A stretch of DNA of 53,664 nt from Bacteroidales bacterium UBA1680 (lineage in GTDB: Bacteria; Bacteroidota; Bacteroidia; Bacteroidales; UBA932). The stretch lies in the NCBI GenBank assembly GCA_002320605.1, contig DCKG01000011.1, positions 1 through 53,664 on the forward strand. The letters run 5' to 3'. The translations under genes and the position numbers were made by a program. The notes under the pieces were generated by a model that saw nothing but the letters and a program-made list of their open reading frames with translations, was not told where the DNA came from and did not search any database. How positions within the stretch are numbered: position 1 is the stretch's first letter; each line of letters begins with the position of its first letter. Below are positions 46,665 through 53,664 of this stretch, one piece after another.

Positions 46665-46750
46665 GGCATCCTTCGGAAGTTATCCTGAGCGGCTGAAAAA
46701 TGCCGCTCAGTCCGAACTTCCGGTCGGATGCCTAGTCGCGGTCACGCGAC
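46665..46750. repeat. Long segmented hairpin plus a second short hairpin
   Basis: Bases 46665-46732 fold back on themselves: GGCATCC/GGATGCC, GGAAGTT/AACTTCC and TGAGCGGC/GCCGCTCA pair in order around the loop TGAAAAAT, with small internal loops between segments. A further 6-base hairpin (GTCGCG/CGCGAC) follows at 46735-46750. They directly continue the two palindromic repeats upstream. Confidence 0.8.
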
Positions 46751-47072
46751 CGGTGGAGGCCGGGTATTCGGGGTCATGTCAAAAGCCCAGAATTAAATAA
46801 TGAATGTGATTACCTTTGAACGGATGGCTCTTTGAGCGGGATTCGTAGGCGATTGCCTGAAGGATGAACTATGTTAATTTGCAAGGGTTGACTTATAATT
46901 ATCGTTGTAGTAAGTATCATTTTTGATTATGGCGAAAGACAGTTTCAGCGATGTTGTGGTAAGCTGGGAAACGCTCGTGACCATACAAACACCGTGAGTA
47001 TGATGTCATGCGCCATTGCATGAGGTGAATAGTGGTATTTCGTGCATTTTTGCTTAATGATTTGCAGACTTA
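46751..47072. other. Gene-free stretch before the secreted-protein gene
   Basis: I see no gene, RNA or strong structure in this stretch. It becomes AT-rich toward the promoter at 47073-47103. Confidence 0.4.
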
Positions 47073-47103
47073 TTTGTGTTTTTTTTACAAAATATTATTT
47101 TTG
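47073..47103 (+). promoter_or_regulatory. Promoter of the secreted-protein gene at 47157
   Basis: TTTG (47073-47076) and TATTTTTG (47096-47103) are 19 bases apart, matching the Bacteroides consensus. The start codon lies 54 bases downstream. Confidence 0.75.
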
Positions 47104-47156
47104 TTCTTGTCTAGACCACGATGATAACCACCTGAAACTAAAAACAATAACCGATT

Positions 47157-47885
47157 ATGAAAAAAACATTTAATTCTCTCATTTTACTAGCGGGCATGTT
47201 GTTATTGCAATCAGGCAATCTCTCCGCACAGGAGCCTCAAAACACCTTCGAGCTTGCGTACAAATCTTTTGGCGTAAAGATCAGCGTTCCGGATGGGTAC
47301 GTTGCCAAGGAAGTGAACATGATTTGGCAAGGAAACTTGAAGAATCCCAAAATCAAGAACGGTCTGTTTACCGCTGCGGCCTTCAGCGGCGACGGTCAGT
47401 GCGCCATTCTGTATTCCATGCCGACGTACAATTACATTACGAAGGGCGTAGATGATTCCGTGAATGGCTATATGGGGTACATCTACAGAGAGGTGTTCCA
47501 GGTTCACAATCTCATAGACGAGGACTCGAAACATGTGGACGGGAAGCCGAGTTGCTACGATCCCCTGGTTTTCTTGAATGAAATCTCCGGTGCCGACGTA
47601 CTCCAGGCGTTCAATGCCGACAAGCTTTGCTATCATTCTGCGCCATTGTCGGCAGGGATGGTATATGGCACGAAAGGAGCGGAGCTTTCATTCGATGCTT
47701 CAAATTACAAGAAAGCCGTCCACGTGTTCATTCTCAAAGAAGGCGGATATCATTACGATGTCCTGCTTCTCCTGACTGACGAGGCAGCGAAAAACAGCAT
47801 GAAGTACATCGGGGACCTCTACGGAACCATTCGTTTCGACGAAGAGGCCATCAAGGAAAGATGGAATATTCTGGGGAAGCCTTAG
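47157..47885 (+). CDS. Secreted protein, paralogue of the gene at 52202
   Basis: A signal peptide (MKKTFNSLILLAGMLLLQSGNLSAQ) precedes about 217 residues that I cannot assign to a named family. The mature chain opens FELAYKSFGVKISVPDGYVAKEV and ends HVFILKEGGYHYDVLLLLTDEAAKNSMKYIGDLYGTIRFDEEAIKERWNIL. This end matches the product of 52202-52903 in order and spacing (KEGGY, LLL, one-residue-step aromatic and acidic positions, IR/IW-FD, EE-I, KW/RW). The protein is probably periplasmic or surface-exposed. It converges on the ferredoxin gene, with the two stop codons sharing bases 47883-47884. Confidence 0.8.
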   Translation: MKKTFNSLILLAGMLLLQSGNLSAQEPQNTFELAYKSFGVKISVPDGYVAKEVNMIWQGNLKNPKIKNGLFTAAAFSGDGQCAILYSMPTYNYITKGVDDSVNGYMGYIYREVFQVHNLIDEDSKHVDGKPSCYDPLVFLNEISGADVLQAFNADKLCYHSAPLSAGMVYGTKGAELSFDASNYKKAVHVFILKEGGYHYDVLLLLTDEAAKNSMKYIGDLYGTIRFDEEAIKERWNILGKP

Positions 47886-48673
47886 TCGAAAGTGTGGCCG
47901 AAATAATATTGGCCTTTGCCTGATGTGGCTCTGCCGTAGGAAATCGCATTCCTTGGGCAATGGTGGTAGCACGAAAAGCAGCTGAGGCACAGCCCGTTAT
48001 GCTTCCAGACGGGGGCTTTGCCCGGTCCGCCATCTATGTCGTGAACAGGGCAAATCTCGGCGCACTTGCCACATTTGATGCAGAGGTCCGGATCTACTTT
48101 GAATTTGCGGTCGGTGATTATCTGGTGAAGGAATATGCTGCCGACGATTCCGCTGTAAAACCATGGGGCAGGGCCTTTTACGGTTATCGCCGCACCTCGG
48201 CGGCGGCCAAGGATATCGGCGGTATATTCATTTAAATCTTTTTCCGCCTTGGCAAGCTTCTGTCTCTCTTTTTCCTGCGTGTCCAGATTGAACCCCGGCA
48301 GGCCGAGGTAGGACTCCGGCATCAGCAGAGTGAAGGCGGAATCGAGGGGGATGCCCCTTGCTCGCAAATCCCCACGGAATATTTCAACAGTGCGGCCGAT
48401 TGTGTCGCCAGCTGTCACCACCATGTAGGAATATGTGTTTTCGGGGTAGTAGCCTTTGATGATGAGCCTTCTGACGAAGCGGCGGACTATGATGGAAGGT
48501 CTCCAGCCGTGCACCGGGAATATGAAGCCGAGCCGCTCCTGCGGCGCTAAAACATAGTCATAGCAGCCTCTGTCAATGGCTTCGGGAATGTATATCAGCC
48601 GGTCGCCTGTCTTTGCTGCGACAGTCTCCGCTGCCCATTTCGAATTGCCGGCAGATGAGAAATAGAAAATCAT
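47882..48673 (-). CDS. EFR1-type flavodoxin-ferredoxin
   Basis: This 263-residue cytoplasmic protein joins a flavodoxin-like domain (MIFYFSSAGNSKWAAETVAAKTGD, with the phosphate-binding SSAGNS loop) to a two-cluster ferredoxin: CIKCGKCAEICP (198-209) and CLSCFSCYHHCP (229-240). This layout is that of EFR1-family ferredoxins, which are expected to carry electrons; the partner is unknown. It overlaps exodeoxyribonuclease III by 4 bases (ATGA), so the two are translationally coupled, and both follow the YitT gene. Confidence 0.9.
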   Translation of the reverse strand: MIFYFSSAGNSKWAAETVAAKTGDRLIYIPEAIDRGCYDYVLAPQERLGFIFPVHGWRPSIIVRRFVRRLIIKGYYPENTYSYMVVTAGDTIGRTVEIFRGDLRARGIPLDSAFTLLMPESYLGLPGFNLDTQEKERQKLAKAEKDLNEYTADILGRRRGAAITVKGPAPWFYSGIVGSIFLHQIITDRKFKVDPDLCIKCGKCAEICPVHDIDGGPGKAPVWKHNGLCLSCFSCYHHCPRNAISYGRATSGKGQYYFGHTFD

Positions 48674-49422
48674 ACGTTCAGGTCCAGTTCAACGGGGCAA
48701 TGGTCGGAACCGAATATTTCGTTGTGGATTTCGGCTCCCTTTATTCTATCTTTCAGGTCATCGGAAACCACGAAATAGTCAATGCGCCACCCTGCGTTGT
48801 TCTCGCGGGCATGAAAGCGGTACGACCACCAGGAATATTTAACAGTCGTCGGATTCAGGAGGCGCCACGTGTCCGTGAACCCTGCTTTCAGCAGTGCCGT
48901 GAATTTTTCCCTCTCCTCATCGGTGAAACCGGCGTTGTGGTGGTTCGTGGAGGGGTTCTTGATGTCGATTTCCTCATGGGCGACGTTCATGTCTCCGCAA
49001 ATGACCACTCCTTTTTCCTTTTTAAGGCCGGCAACATATTCACGAAAAGCATCGTCCCAAGTCATCCTGTAGCCGAGCCGCTTCAGTCCGTCCTGAGAAT
49101 TAGGCGTATAGACGCAGACCAGGTAGAACGTTGGCATCTCGAGGGTTATGATGCGGCCCTCGTGATCATGCTCCTCTATTCCCATGCCGTAAGTCACGCT
49201 CAAAGGCTCATGCCTTGAATATATCGCCGTGCCAGAATAACCCTTTTTCTCTGCTGAGTTCCAGTATGAATAGTAGCCTAGAAATTCCATGTCCAGCTGA
49301 TCTGGCTGCATTTTCGTCTCTTGAAGGCAGAAGAAATCGGCATCAAGAGCATTGAATGTGTCTTCGAAACCTTTCCCGGCGCAGGCTCTCAGCCCGTTCA
49401 CGTTCCAACTGATGAATTTCAT
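48670..49422 (-). CDS. xth: Exodeoxyribonuclease III
   Basis: This enzyme repairs abasic sites and removes 3' ends of DNA. The start is set at MKFISWNVNGLRACAGKG (49422) because this is the normal family opening; nine extra upstream codons are not conserved. Active-site blocks are in order: FFCLQETKMQPDQL, GYSGTAIYSR, VCVYTPNSQ, VVICGDMNVAHEEIDIKNP, and the closing FGSDHCPVELDLNV with the catalytic histidine. At 250 residues it is a normal length. It lies 33 bases after the YitT gene and overlaps the ferredoxin gene. Confidence 0.95.
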   Translation of the reverse strand: MKFISWNVNGLRACAGKGFEDTFNALDADFFCLQETKMQPDQLDMEFLGYYSYWNSAEKKGYSGTAIYSRHEPLSVTYGMGIEEHDHEGRIITLEMPTFYLVCVYTPNSQDGLKRLGYRMTWDDAFREYVAGLKKEKGVVICGDMNVAHEEIDIKNPSTNHHNAGFTDEEREKFTALLKAGFTDTWRLLNPTTVKYSWWSYRFHARENNAGWRIDYFVVSDDLKDRIKGAEIHNEIFGSDHCPVELDLNV

Positions 49423-49455
49423 ATTCGTGAATATTTTTCCTTTTAGCAAAGGTAG

Positions 49456-50412
49456 TCAATCTTGGGATGATTTTTCCTTTTCCGGCGTAGGTCTTGGCTT
49501 TTTCTTGGCATTGTTCCATAGGCCGTAGACTTCGCTGACGTTGCTGGCGGAGACGAAGGAGTGCATGCCGTTCTCTTTCATGTAGTTCATCACTTTTGCG
49601 AACTCCTCTTTGGTCAGCAGGCTCTCGATTTCCACGTTCTTCCTTCCATTGTATCCGCCGGTAACCTCGTAGAGGCTGCATCCGCGCTGAAGCGTACCGA
49701 TGATATATTCACGGACTTTTTCGTGATCATCGCAAATTATGCAGACGCGCTTCCTTCTGTTGATCATTGCCGTGAAATAGTCAACCGCAATGCCGTTGAT
49801 CCATGTTCCGATCAGTCCGATGACTACCAGGCGGAAAGGATTGACAGCGAAGGCAGTGAGACAGATCACCAGTCCAGAGACAGTCACGGCTTCGCCGATG
49901 TCTATGTGAAAATATTTGTTTATGATTTTGGCCACGATATCCAGGCCACCTGAAGATGCGTTAATGTGGAACAGGATGGTCTGGGAGACGCTCACTATCA
50001 TCACGAAGCAGAGCAGGTCGAACCAAATGTCGCCCATCACTGAGGTCTCTCCTGCAGGAACCAGTTTCTGGAAGGGGAGGATGAACTCCCAGAGATCCAT
50101 CATCGGGCCCAAGATTAGGGAAGTGTAGATTGTCTTCGCTCCAAATTCCTTCCCACAGAGCACCCAGGCAAGAAATAGAAGGATGACGTTCAATATCAAT
50201 ATTACAGTTGACACTTTAATCGAGATCCCTGCTGCAGCGAACAGATTAGAGATAACGATGGCAAGACCAGCTGTCGAGCCTAACACCAGATTGGCAGGAA
50301 CCACGAAATAATACACCCCGGCGGAAGCCAGCATCATGGCAATCGTCATGATGATGAAATCTTTCCAGAATTTCCAGCTCCCAAGCTGGGTTATCAGACT
50401 TTTAGCGTTCAT
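49456..50412 (-). CDS. YitT-family membrane protein
   Basis: Five or six membrane helices are visible in the first 210 residues (FWKDFIIMTIAMMLASAGVYYFVVPANL, STVILILNVILLFLAWVLCG, LLCFVMIVSVSQTILF, VTVSGLVICLTAFAV), with the family loop NASSGGLDIVAKIINKYFHIDIG. The soluble tail (about residues 220-300: GTLQRGCSLYEVTGGYNGRKNVEIESLLTKEEFAKVMNYM) is the DUF2179 domain. YitT proteins are widespread and of unknown function. At 318 residues it is a normal length. It heads an operon with exodeoxyribonuclease III and an EFR1 ferredoxin. Confidence 0.92.
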   Translation of the reverse strand: MNAKSLITQLGSWKFWKDFIIMTIAMMLASAGVYYFVVPANLVLGSTAGLAIVISNLFAAAGISIKVSTVILILNVILLFLAWVLCGKEFGAKTIYTSLILGPMMDLWEFILPFQKLVPAGETSVMGDIWFDLLCFVMIVSVSQTILFHINASSGGLDIVAKIINKYFHIDIGEAVTVSGLVICLTAFAVNPFRLVVIGLIGTWINGIAVDYFTAMINRRKRVCIICDDHEKVREYIIGTLQRGCSLYEVTGGYNGRKNVEIESLLTKEEFAKVMNYMKENGMHSFVSASNVSEVYGLWNNAKKKPRPTPEKEKSSQD

Positions 50413-50632
50413 TCTATATGTCTTTGTGCGCTCTCGGAAAAAAAAGTTTAACTTTTAAATCGTGAATTGCTTGCAAATTTCGCTAAAAATCTTGTAATAT
50501 GTTACTTTTTGCCGTTAATATTCTGGAAAATATTCACAAATGACACTATTGCAACACCATCGGTTCCTGTCCATGCGCATCGCAATCCCACACCGCCCTC
50601 TCCGCTTTTAGGTACTTGCGAAACTTAAAAAA

Positions 50633-51958
50633 TTACATGTCGTCTATGCATAGCCCTCTATAGATAATCTCGTACCCTTTAAAAGGACCCACGGCTTTGA
50701 AGAACAATTCAGATTTGCCATTCAGAACAGTTTCGTCAAAGTTCTTCGCTTGTCGCTTAACCTCAATAAATTCAATCTTGTTATGCAACTCATCCTCGGC
50801 AACAATGTCAATTTCGTTTTCGCCTTTTCGGTCATGCCAATATCCAAGGCGAGTGTATGTTCCCGATTCTTTAAGCACTTCATTGAAGTAACTTTCAAGC
50901 GATTTACCGCTGATTGTTGCAAAATCACGCTCTGCTATCGCTCTCAATCTATCATTACCCCCAGCCTCGATGATGTGTGAATATTTGTATATGAATCTGA
51001 ACCAAAATTTCAAGAACTGGTCGTTGATGGCATAATGAACATTCTTATTGCTTGACTTCTCATGAATAGGTTGCATCTTACTTATCAAGCCATACTCTTC
51101 GCTTAGATTTTTTAAGTAGCCTGACAATTCTTTTATATTGAGAGTACTCTCCAGTTCTGAACGTGTATTTTTACCTTGAGCTATAAGTGTTAGAATCGAG
51201 AAATAGATACCGTAATCTTTTCCAAACTCATCGACCAGCATATTCTTACCCTCTGGGAGAAAATAGGAATCTCGTTCAAAGAACATATCCAACATTTTCT
51301 TTTCGGTAAACTTTTTCCTGTCGATAAACAACTCAACATACTTTGCCACTCCACCTGTCAACGTATATAGAGCCAACAAATCAGACTTCTTATACCCCGG
51401 ACAATATTCAGACATGATTTCTTTGAGAACAGAAGGCTTGAAAGGCCGAACTTGCATTGTGTCTGTTTGCCTACCAAAAAGTGGTTGCTTCTTATCCTTG
51501 AATATTTTATTCATTAGGGTGTTCACAGGGCCTGCCACAATCAGGTTAATGTGGGCATTGTTCTTATAGCTATCCCATATGTTTTGCATATCGGAATAGA
51601 TAGATGGATTAACCCTATAGAAATCCTGAAACTCATCAATGAAAAGGTTGATGTGCTGAGTTTGCGACAATTCCATGATGAATTTGAATATCGCAGCAAA
51701 AGACATCCCCTTGCTGTCAAGCATTGGTATGTTGAGTTTTGTGCGAATCTCGTCAATGAATATATCACATAAATCAGCTTCCGCTTTACGGGCAACAAAA
51801 AAGTATAGCATAGTCTTGTTCTCATAAAACCTCTTAACCATCTCAGTTTTACCAATACGGCGTCTTCCTGTAATGATGGTAAATTTGGCTACTTCATGAG
51901 ATAGTCCCTCAATTTCCCTAAGCTTTTCAAACTCTTGTTCTCTATCAAAAAATCTCAT
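50633..51958 (-). CDS. DUF234-type ATPase with nuclease-like tail
   Basis: The start is MRFFDREQEFEKLREI at 51958, the usual opening for this family; the frame upstream is a poor protein. Walker A is GRRRIGKT (31-38) and Walker B is INLFIDEFQDF. A winged helix follows (NTRSELESTLNIKELSGYLKNLSEEYGLI), then the DUF234 region (YAINDQFLKFWFRFIYKY) ending in GENEIDIVAEDE and IEFIEVKRQ, a PD-(D/E)xK nuclease-like pattern. The length is 441 residues. These ATPases are common in Bacteroidota and archaea; the role is unknown. It has a palindrome at its likely start of transcription, and repeat C lies just upstream. Confidence 0.88.
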   Translation of the reverse strand: MRFFDREQEFEKLREIEGLSHEVAKFTIITGRRRIGKTEMVKRFYENKTMLYFFVARKAEADLCDIFIDEIRTKLNIPMLDSKGMSFAAIFKFIMELSQTQHINLFIDEFQDFYRVNPSIYSDMQNIWDSYKNNAHINLIVAGPVNTLMNKIFKDKKQPLFGRQTDTMQVRPFKPSVLKEIMSEYCPGYKKSDLLALYTLTGGVAKYVELFIDRKKFTEKKMLDMFFERDSYFLPEGKNMLVDEFGKDYGIYFSILTLIAQGKNTRSELESTLNIKELSGYLKNLSEEYGLISKMQPIHEKSSNKNVHYAINDQFLKFWFRFIYKYSHIIEAGGNDRLRAIAERDFATISGKSLESYFNEVLKESGTYTRLGYWHDRKGENEIDIVAEDELHNKIEFIEVKRQAKNFDETVLNGKSELFFKAVGPFKGYEIIYRGLCIDDM

Positions 51959-51971
51959 ATCTAAAAGTTTT

Positions 51972-52018
51972 ATCGTAATGTAAGTTACCGTAATAGCAGT
52001 TACGATGGTGCAAAAGTA
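51972..52018 (-). promoter_or_regulatory. Promoter box and operator-like palindrome of the DUF234 ATPase
   Basis: On the minus strand TACTTTTG (52011-52018) fits the -7 box; a -33 TTTG is not evident. The inverted repeat ATCGTAA/TTACGAT (51972-52006), with inner GTAAC copies, covers the predicted start of transcription, where a repressor would block it. Confidence 0.45.
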
Positions 52019-52063
52019 CAAATAAAAATTATTATTCGTGCGATATTCCCATATTTCCCCTGT

Positions 52064-52156
52064 TTTCCGCAATTGGATACGCGAATCGACAAAGCAATCA
52101 GCCTCTCATGCAATAGCAGTGCCTTTTTTTGTTAGAACTCCGAAGAAGAGCGGAAA
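52064..52156 (+). repeat. MITE-like repeat C, copy 2
   Basis: A 93-base unit with inverted ends (TTTCCGC at 52064-52070, GCGGAAA at 52150-52156). The core CGAATCGACAAAGCAATCAG matches copy 1 at 35873-35959 with one mismatch, and the two share the CCGCA...GGA-AC lead-in. It lies between the ATPase gene and a secreted-protein gene. Confidence 0.75.
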
Positions 52157-52201
52157 TCGGATTTTCAAATATTTCCGGTCAGTCCTAACTTAGTGGTCGT
52201 T

Positions 52202-52903
52202 TTATTCAGGCACTAATATCCATTTCTTCCTGATTTCTTCGCCATCAAACCAAATCTCTCTGGACACGTCCATCAGAATATTCAGAAATAGTTTTTCGTC
52301 ATCGTTAGGCAATAAAACCAGAAAAGTAAGGTAATATCCTCCTTCCTTGCAAATATATACCCTTTTCGCGTAGGTCAAACCATCAATGCTAATCATGCTT
52401 CTGCCCTTTGTTCTTACGAATTTTGTTTTAGACAGGTCAACGTCATAATAATAGATTCTGTCTGCATTGCTGATACTGCGAACCTGCTCCCCTGAAATGC
52501 AACTTAACCGATCTTCAATCAAGAAGGGACCTTCAGCATCGATATTCTTTCCTTGAATTTTATCCAAGATTTTCATTTCTCTCTCTGCATATCTCAATGG
52601 TGACGCGATGTTGTCCTTCTTCCCTTCCGTTAGAAACGCAGGATATAAGCCCCTCACCATCACCTCACCATCACCTTGATCGCTTTTAATACGACACGCG
52701 AATGCATCCACAGGTGTCGTGCCATCATCGCTTATCCATATACAGTCGCTTCCTTCAATGATAGAGAATCTAGCAGGCACCCCTACCTTAATCCCTGATT
52801 TAGCATAAATCTCAGATAATGGCGGGACTAATCGAGCCGTATCTTGACCATAGGCAGACAAGGACATTCCAACGATAATGGAAAAGATAATTGTCTTTCT
52901 CAT
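52202..52903 (-). CDS. Secreted protein, paralogue of the gene at 47157
   Basis: A signal peptide (MRKTIIFSIIVGMSLSAYGQ) precedes about 213 residues with no family I recognise. The mature chain has IYAKSGIKVGVPARFSII near its start, parallel to YKSFGVKISVPDGYVAK in the 47157 product, and its end (VYICKEGGYYLTFLVLLPNDDEKLFLNILMDVSREIWFDGEEIRKKW) matches that product segment by segment. The two are therefore distant paralogues of similar length. The gene lies 7 bases after a lipoprotein gene and is probably co-transcribed with it. Confidence 0.8.
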   Translation of the reverse strand: MRKTIIFSIIVGMSLSAYGQDTARLVPPLSEIYAKSGIKVGVPARFSIIEGSDCIWISDDGTTPVDAFACRIKSDQGDGEVMVRGLYPAFLTEGKKDNIASPLRYAEREMKILDKIQGKNIDAEGPFLIEDRLSCISGEQVRSISNADRIYYYDVDLSKTKFVRTKGRSMISIDGLTYAKRVYICKEGGYYLTFLVLLPNDDEKLFLNILMDVSREIWFDGEEIRKKWILVPE

Positions 52904-52910
52904 GACAACG

Positions 52911-53606
52911 CTATTGTTTTACCTTAAAAAAGCAGCGGAAATCATCAATTCTATTACCACCTATCGAGTGATTCTGAGCATCGTAAAAAACCACGATTGA
53001 GTCAGTCGGAGAATATGGAAATATATTCACCATATGATAACAATCTTCCGTTTGATAATAACCTATAGTATTATTTATGTTAAACCCCTCATTACCAGAT
53101 AGTGAGTCTTGATAATAGGTTTCACATGATGGATAGAAGTGACGAATAATATTCTCAACATTATAAATTGTCACTATCCCAGAATATCTGGAATTTATAT
53201 AAAATGATATTTCAGAATAGGAAAAATCTCCAAGATAAACGAGGGATGACAAAACGCAATCCGTACGTTCATTTTCGTCAGATGACCTTGTTTGTGAAAT
53301 CGATTTATTATGATTGGAAATGATATCCTTCAAAATTCTGAAGAGGTCTTCGGACATATTAACTTCAGAATGCGATTGTACTTGTGAATACCAAAAACCA
53401 TCATTAGATTGCCTGATGGACAATCGTTTCAGGGCAGTGACAATTATCATCACATCTTCTCTTGAGAGTGTCTCCGGATTAGTATTACTAATCGACAGGT
53501 ATTCTTCTCTGGATTCATCATCCCAGCTAATTTTGCTGCAAGATGGCATACAAACAAACAGGAAGACAAAGCATCCCAAAATCAGGGGAAGGACGATTTG
53601 TTTCAT
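52911..53606 (-). CDS. Lipoprotein with a possible cysteine-protease fold
   Basis: The signal peptide ends in a lipobox with Cys23 (VCMPSC). The C-terminal half shows an order reminiscent of papain-like or C39-like peptidases: Cys117 at a helix start (TDCVLSSLVYLGDFSYSEI), His191 (CYHMVNIFPYS) and an acidic residue after a strand (VVFYDAQN, Asp209). A tyrosine- and serine-rich N-terminal region links these to the membrane anchor. The length is 231 residues. Its gene precedes that of the secreted paralogue by 7 bases, so the two may act together. The protease idea is inferred from residue order alone. Confidence 0.6.
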   Translation of the reverse strand: MKQIVLPLILGCFVFLFVCMPSCSKISWDDESREEYLSISNTNPETLSREDVMIIVTALKRLSIRQSNDGFWYSQVQSHSEVNMSEDLFRILKDIISNHNKSISQTRSSDENERTDCVLSSLVYLGDFSYSEISFYINSRYSGIVTIYNVENIIRHFYPSCETYYQDSLSGNEGFNINNTIGYYQTEDCYHMVNIFPYSPTDSIVVFYDAQNHSIGGNRIDDFRCFFKVKQ

Positions 53607-53664
53607 AACAATGACTTATTTAAAATTTAACAATTTTACAATCAATGATTCGTTAAAAATTTAA

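Overview
The window looks like a chromosome segment from a member of the Bacteroidota, most likely order Bacteroidales. The evidence is a SusC/SusD pair, an S46 dipeptidyl-peptidase, the sigma-54 regulator/LptE/SecG cluster, and several promoters with the Bacteroides-type layout (TTTG, about 19 bases, TAnnTTTG). I cannot place the genus. Housekeeping genes (pheS, clpB, secG, lptE, floA/nfeD, exodeoxyribonuclease III, two tRNA genes) alternate with nutrient-uptake operons and with stretches of decayed mobile DNA.

Layout. 0-1.6 kb: a truncated tyrosine integrase beside tRNA-Gly. 1.65-4.95 kb: pheS with a small secreted protein, then a divergent C69 dipeptidase. 5.1-15.9 kb: a tightly packed five-gene operon (TonB-dependent receptor, lipoprotein, outer-membrane barrel protein, M16 protease, S46 dipeptidyl-peptidase) that reads as a peptide capture and processing system. 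16.4-18.6 kb: hicB with a frameshifted hicA, then a PfkB sugar kinase and a TlpA-like thioredoxin, flanked by an inverted pair of 92-base repeats. 19-24.1 kb: clpB lacking its N-terminal domain, secG, a conserved small protein, lptE and a sigma-54 activator. 24.2-25.8 kb: a TPR lipoprotein.

26.2-36.3 kb is an accessory island: an AbiEi/AbiEii-type pair followed by a PP2C-type phosphatase cut off by an IS1634-family element, then fragments of an Eco57I-type restriction-modification protein, a broken TPR/AraC-type sensor, an ATPase fragment and an IS66 remnant. The intact nfeD-floA pair and tRNA-Ser sit inside it. 36.4-43.4 kb is a polysaccharide-utilisation-like locus (SusC with an in-frame TAG, SusD, GH29 alpha-fucosidase). 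43.5-46.6 kb has an IS1380-like remnant, an M64 peptidase, an esterase and a beheaded lipoprotein gene, ending in a cluster of DNA hairpins. 47.2-53.6 kb holds two paralogous secreted proteins, an EFR1-type ferredoxin, exodeoxyribonuclease III, a YitT membrane protein, a DUF234-type ATPase and a lipoprotein with a possible cysteine-protease fold.

The strongest unexplained material is non-coding: at least four families of short interspersed repeats, several lying at the break points of truncated genes. The most system-like findings are the five-gene peptide operon and the AbiEi-AbiEii-PP2C cluster. All family names come from reading motifs by eye; no database search was run.
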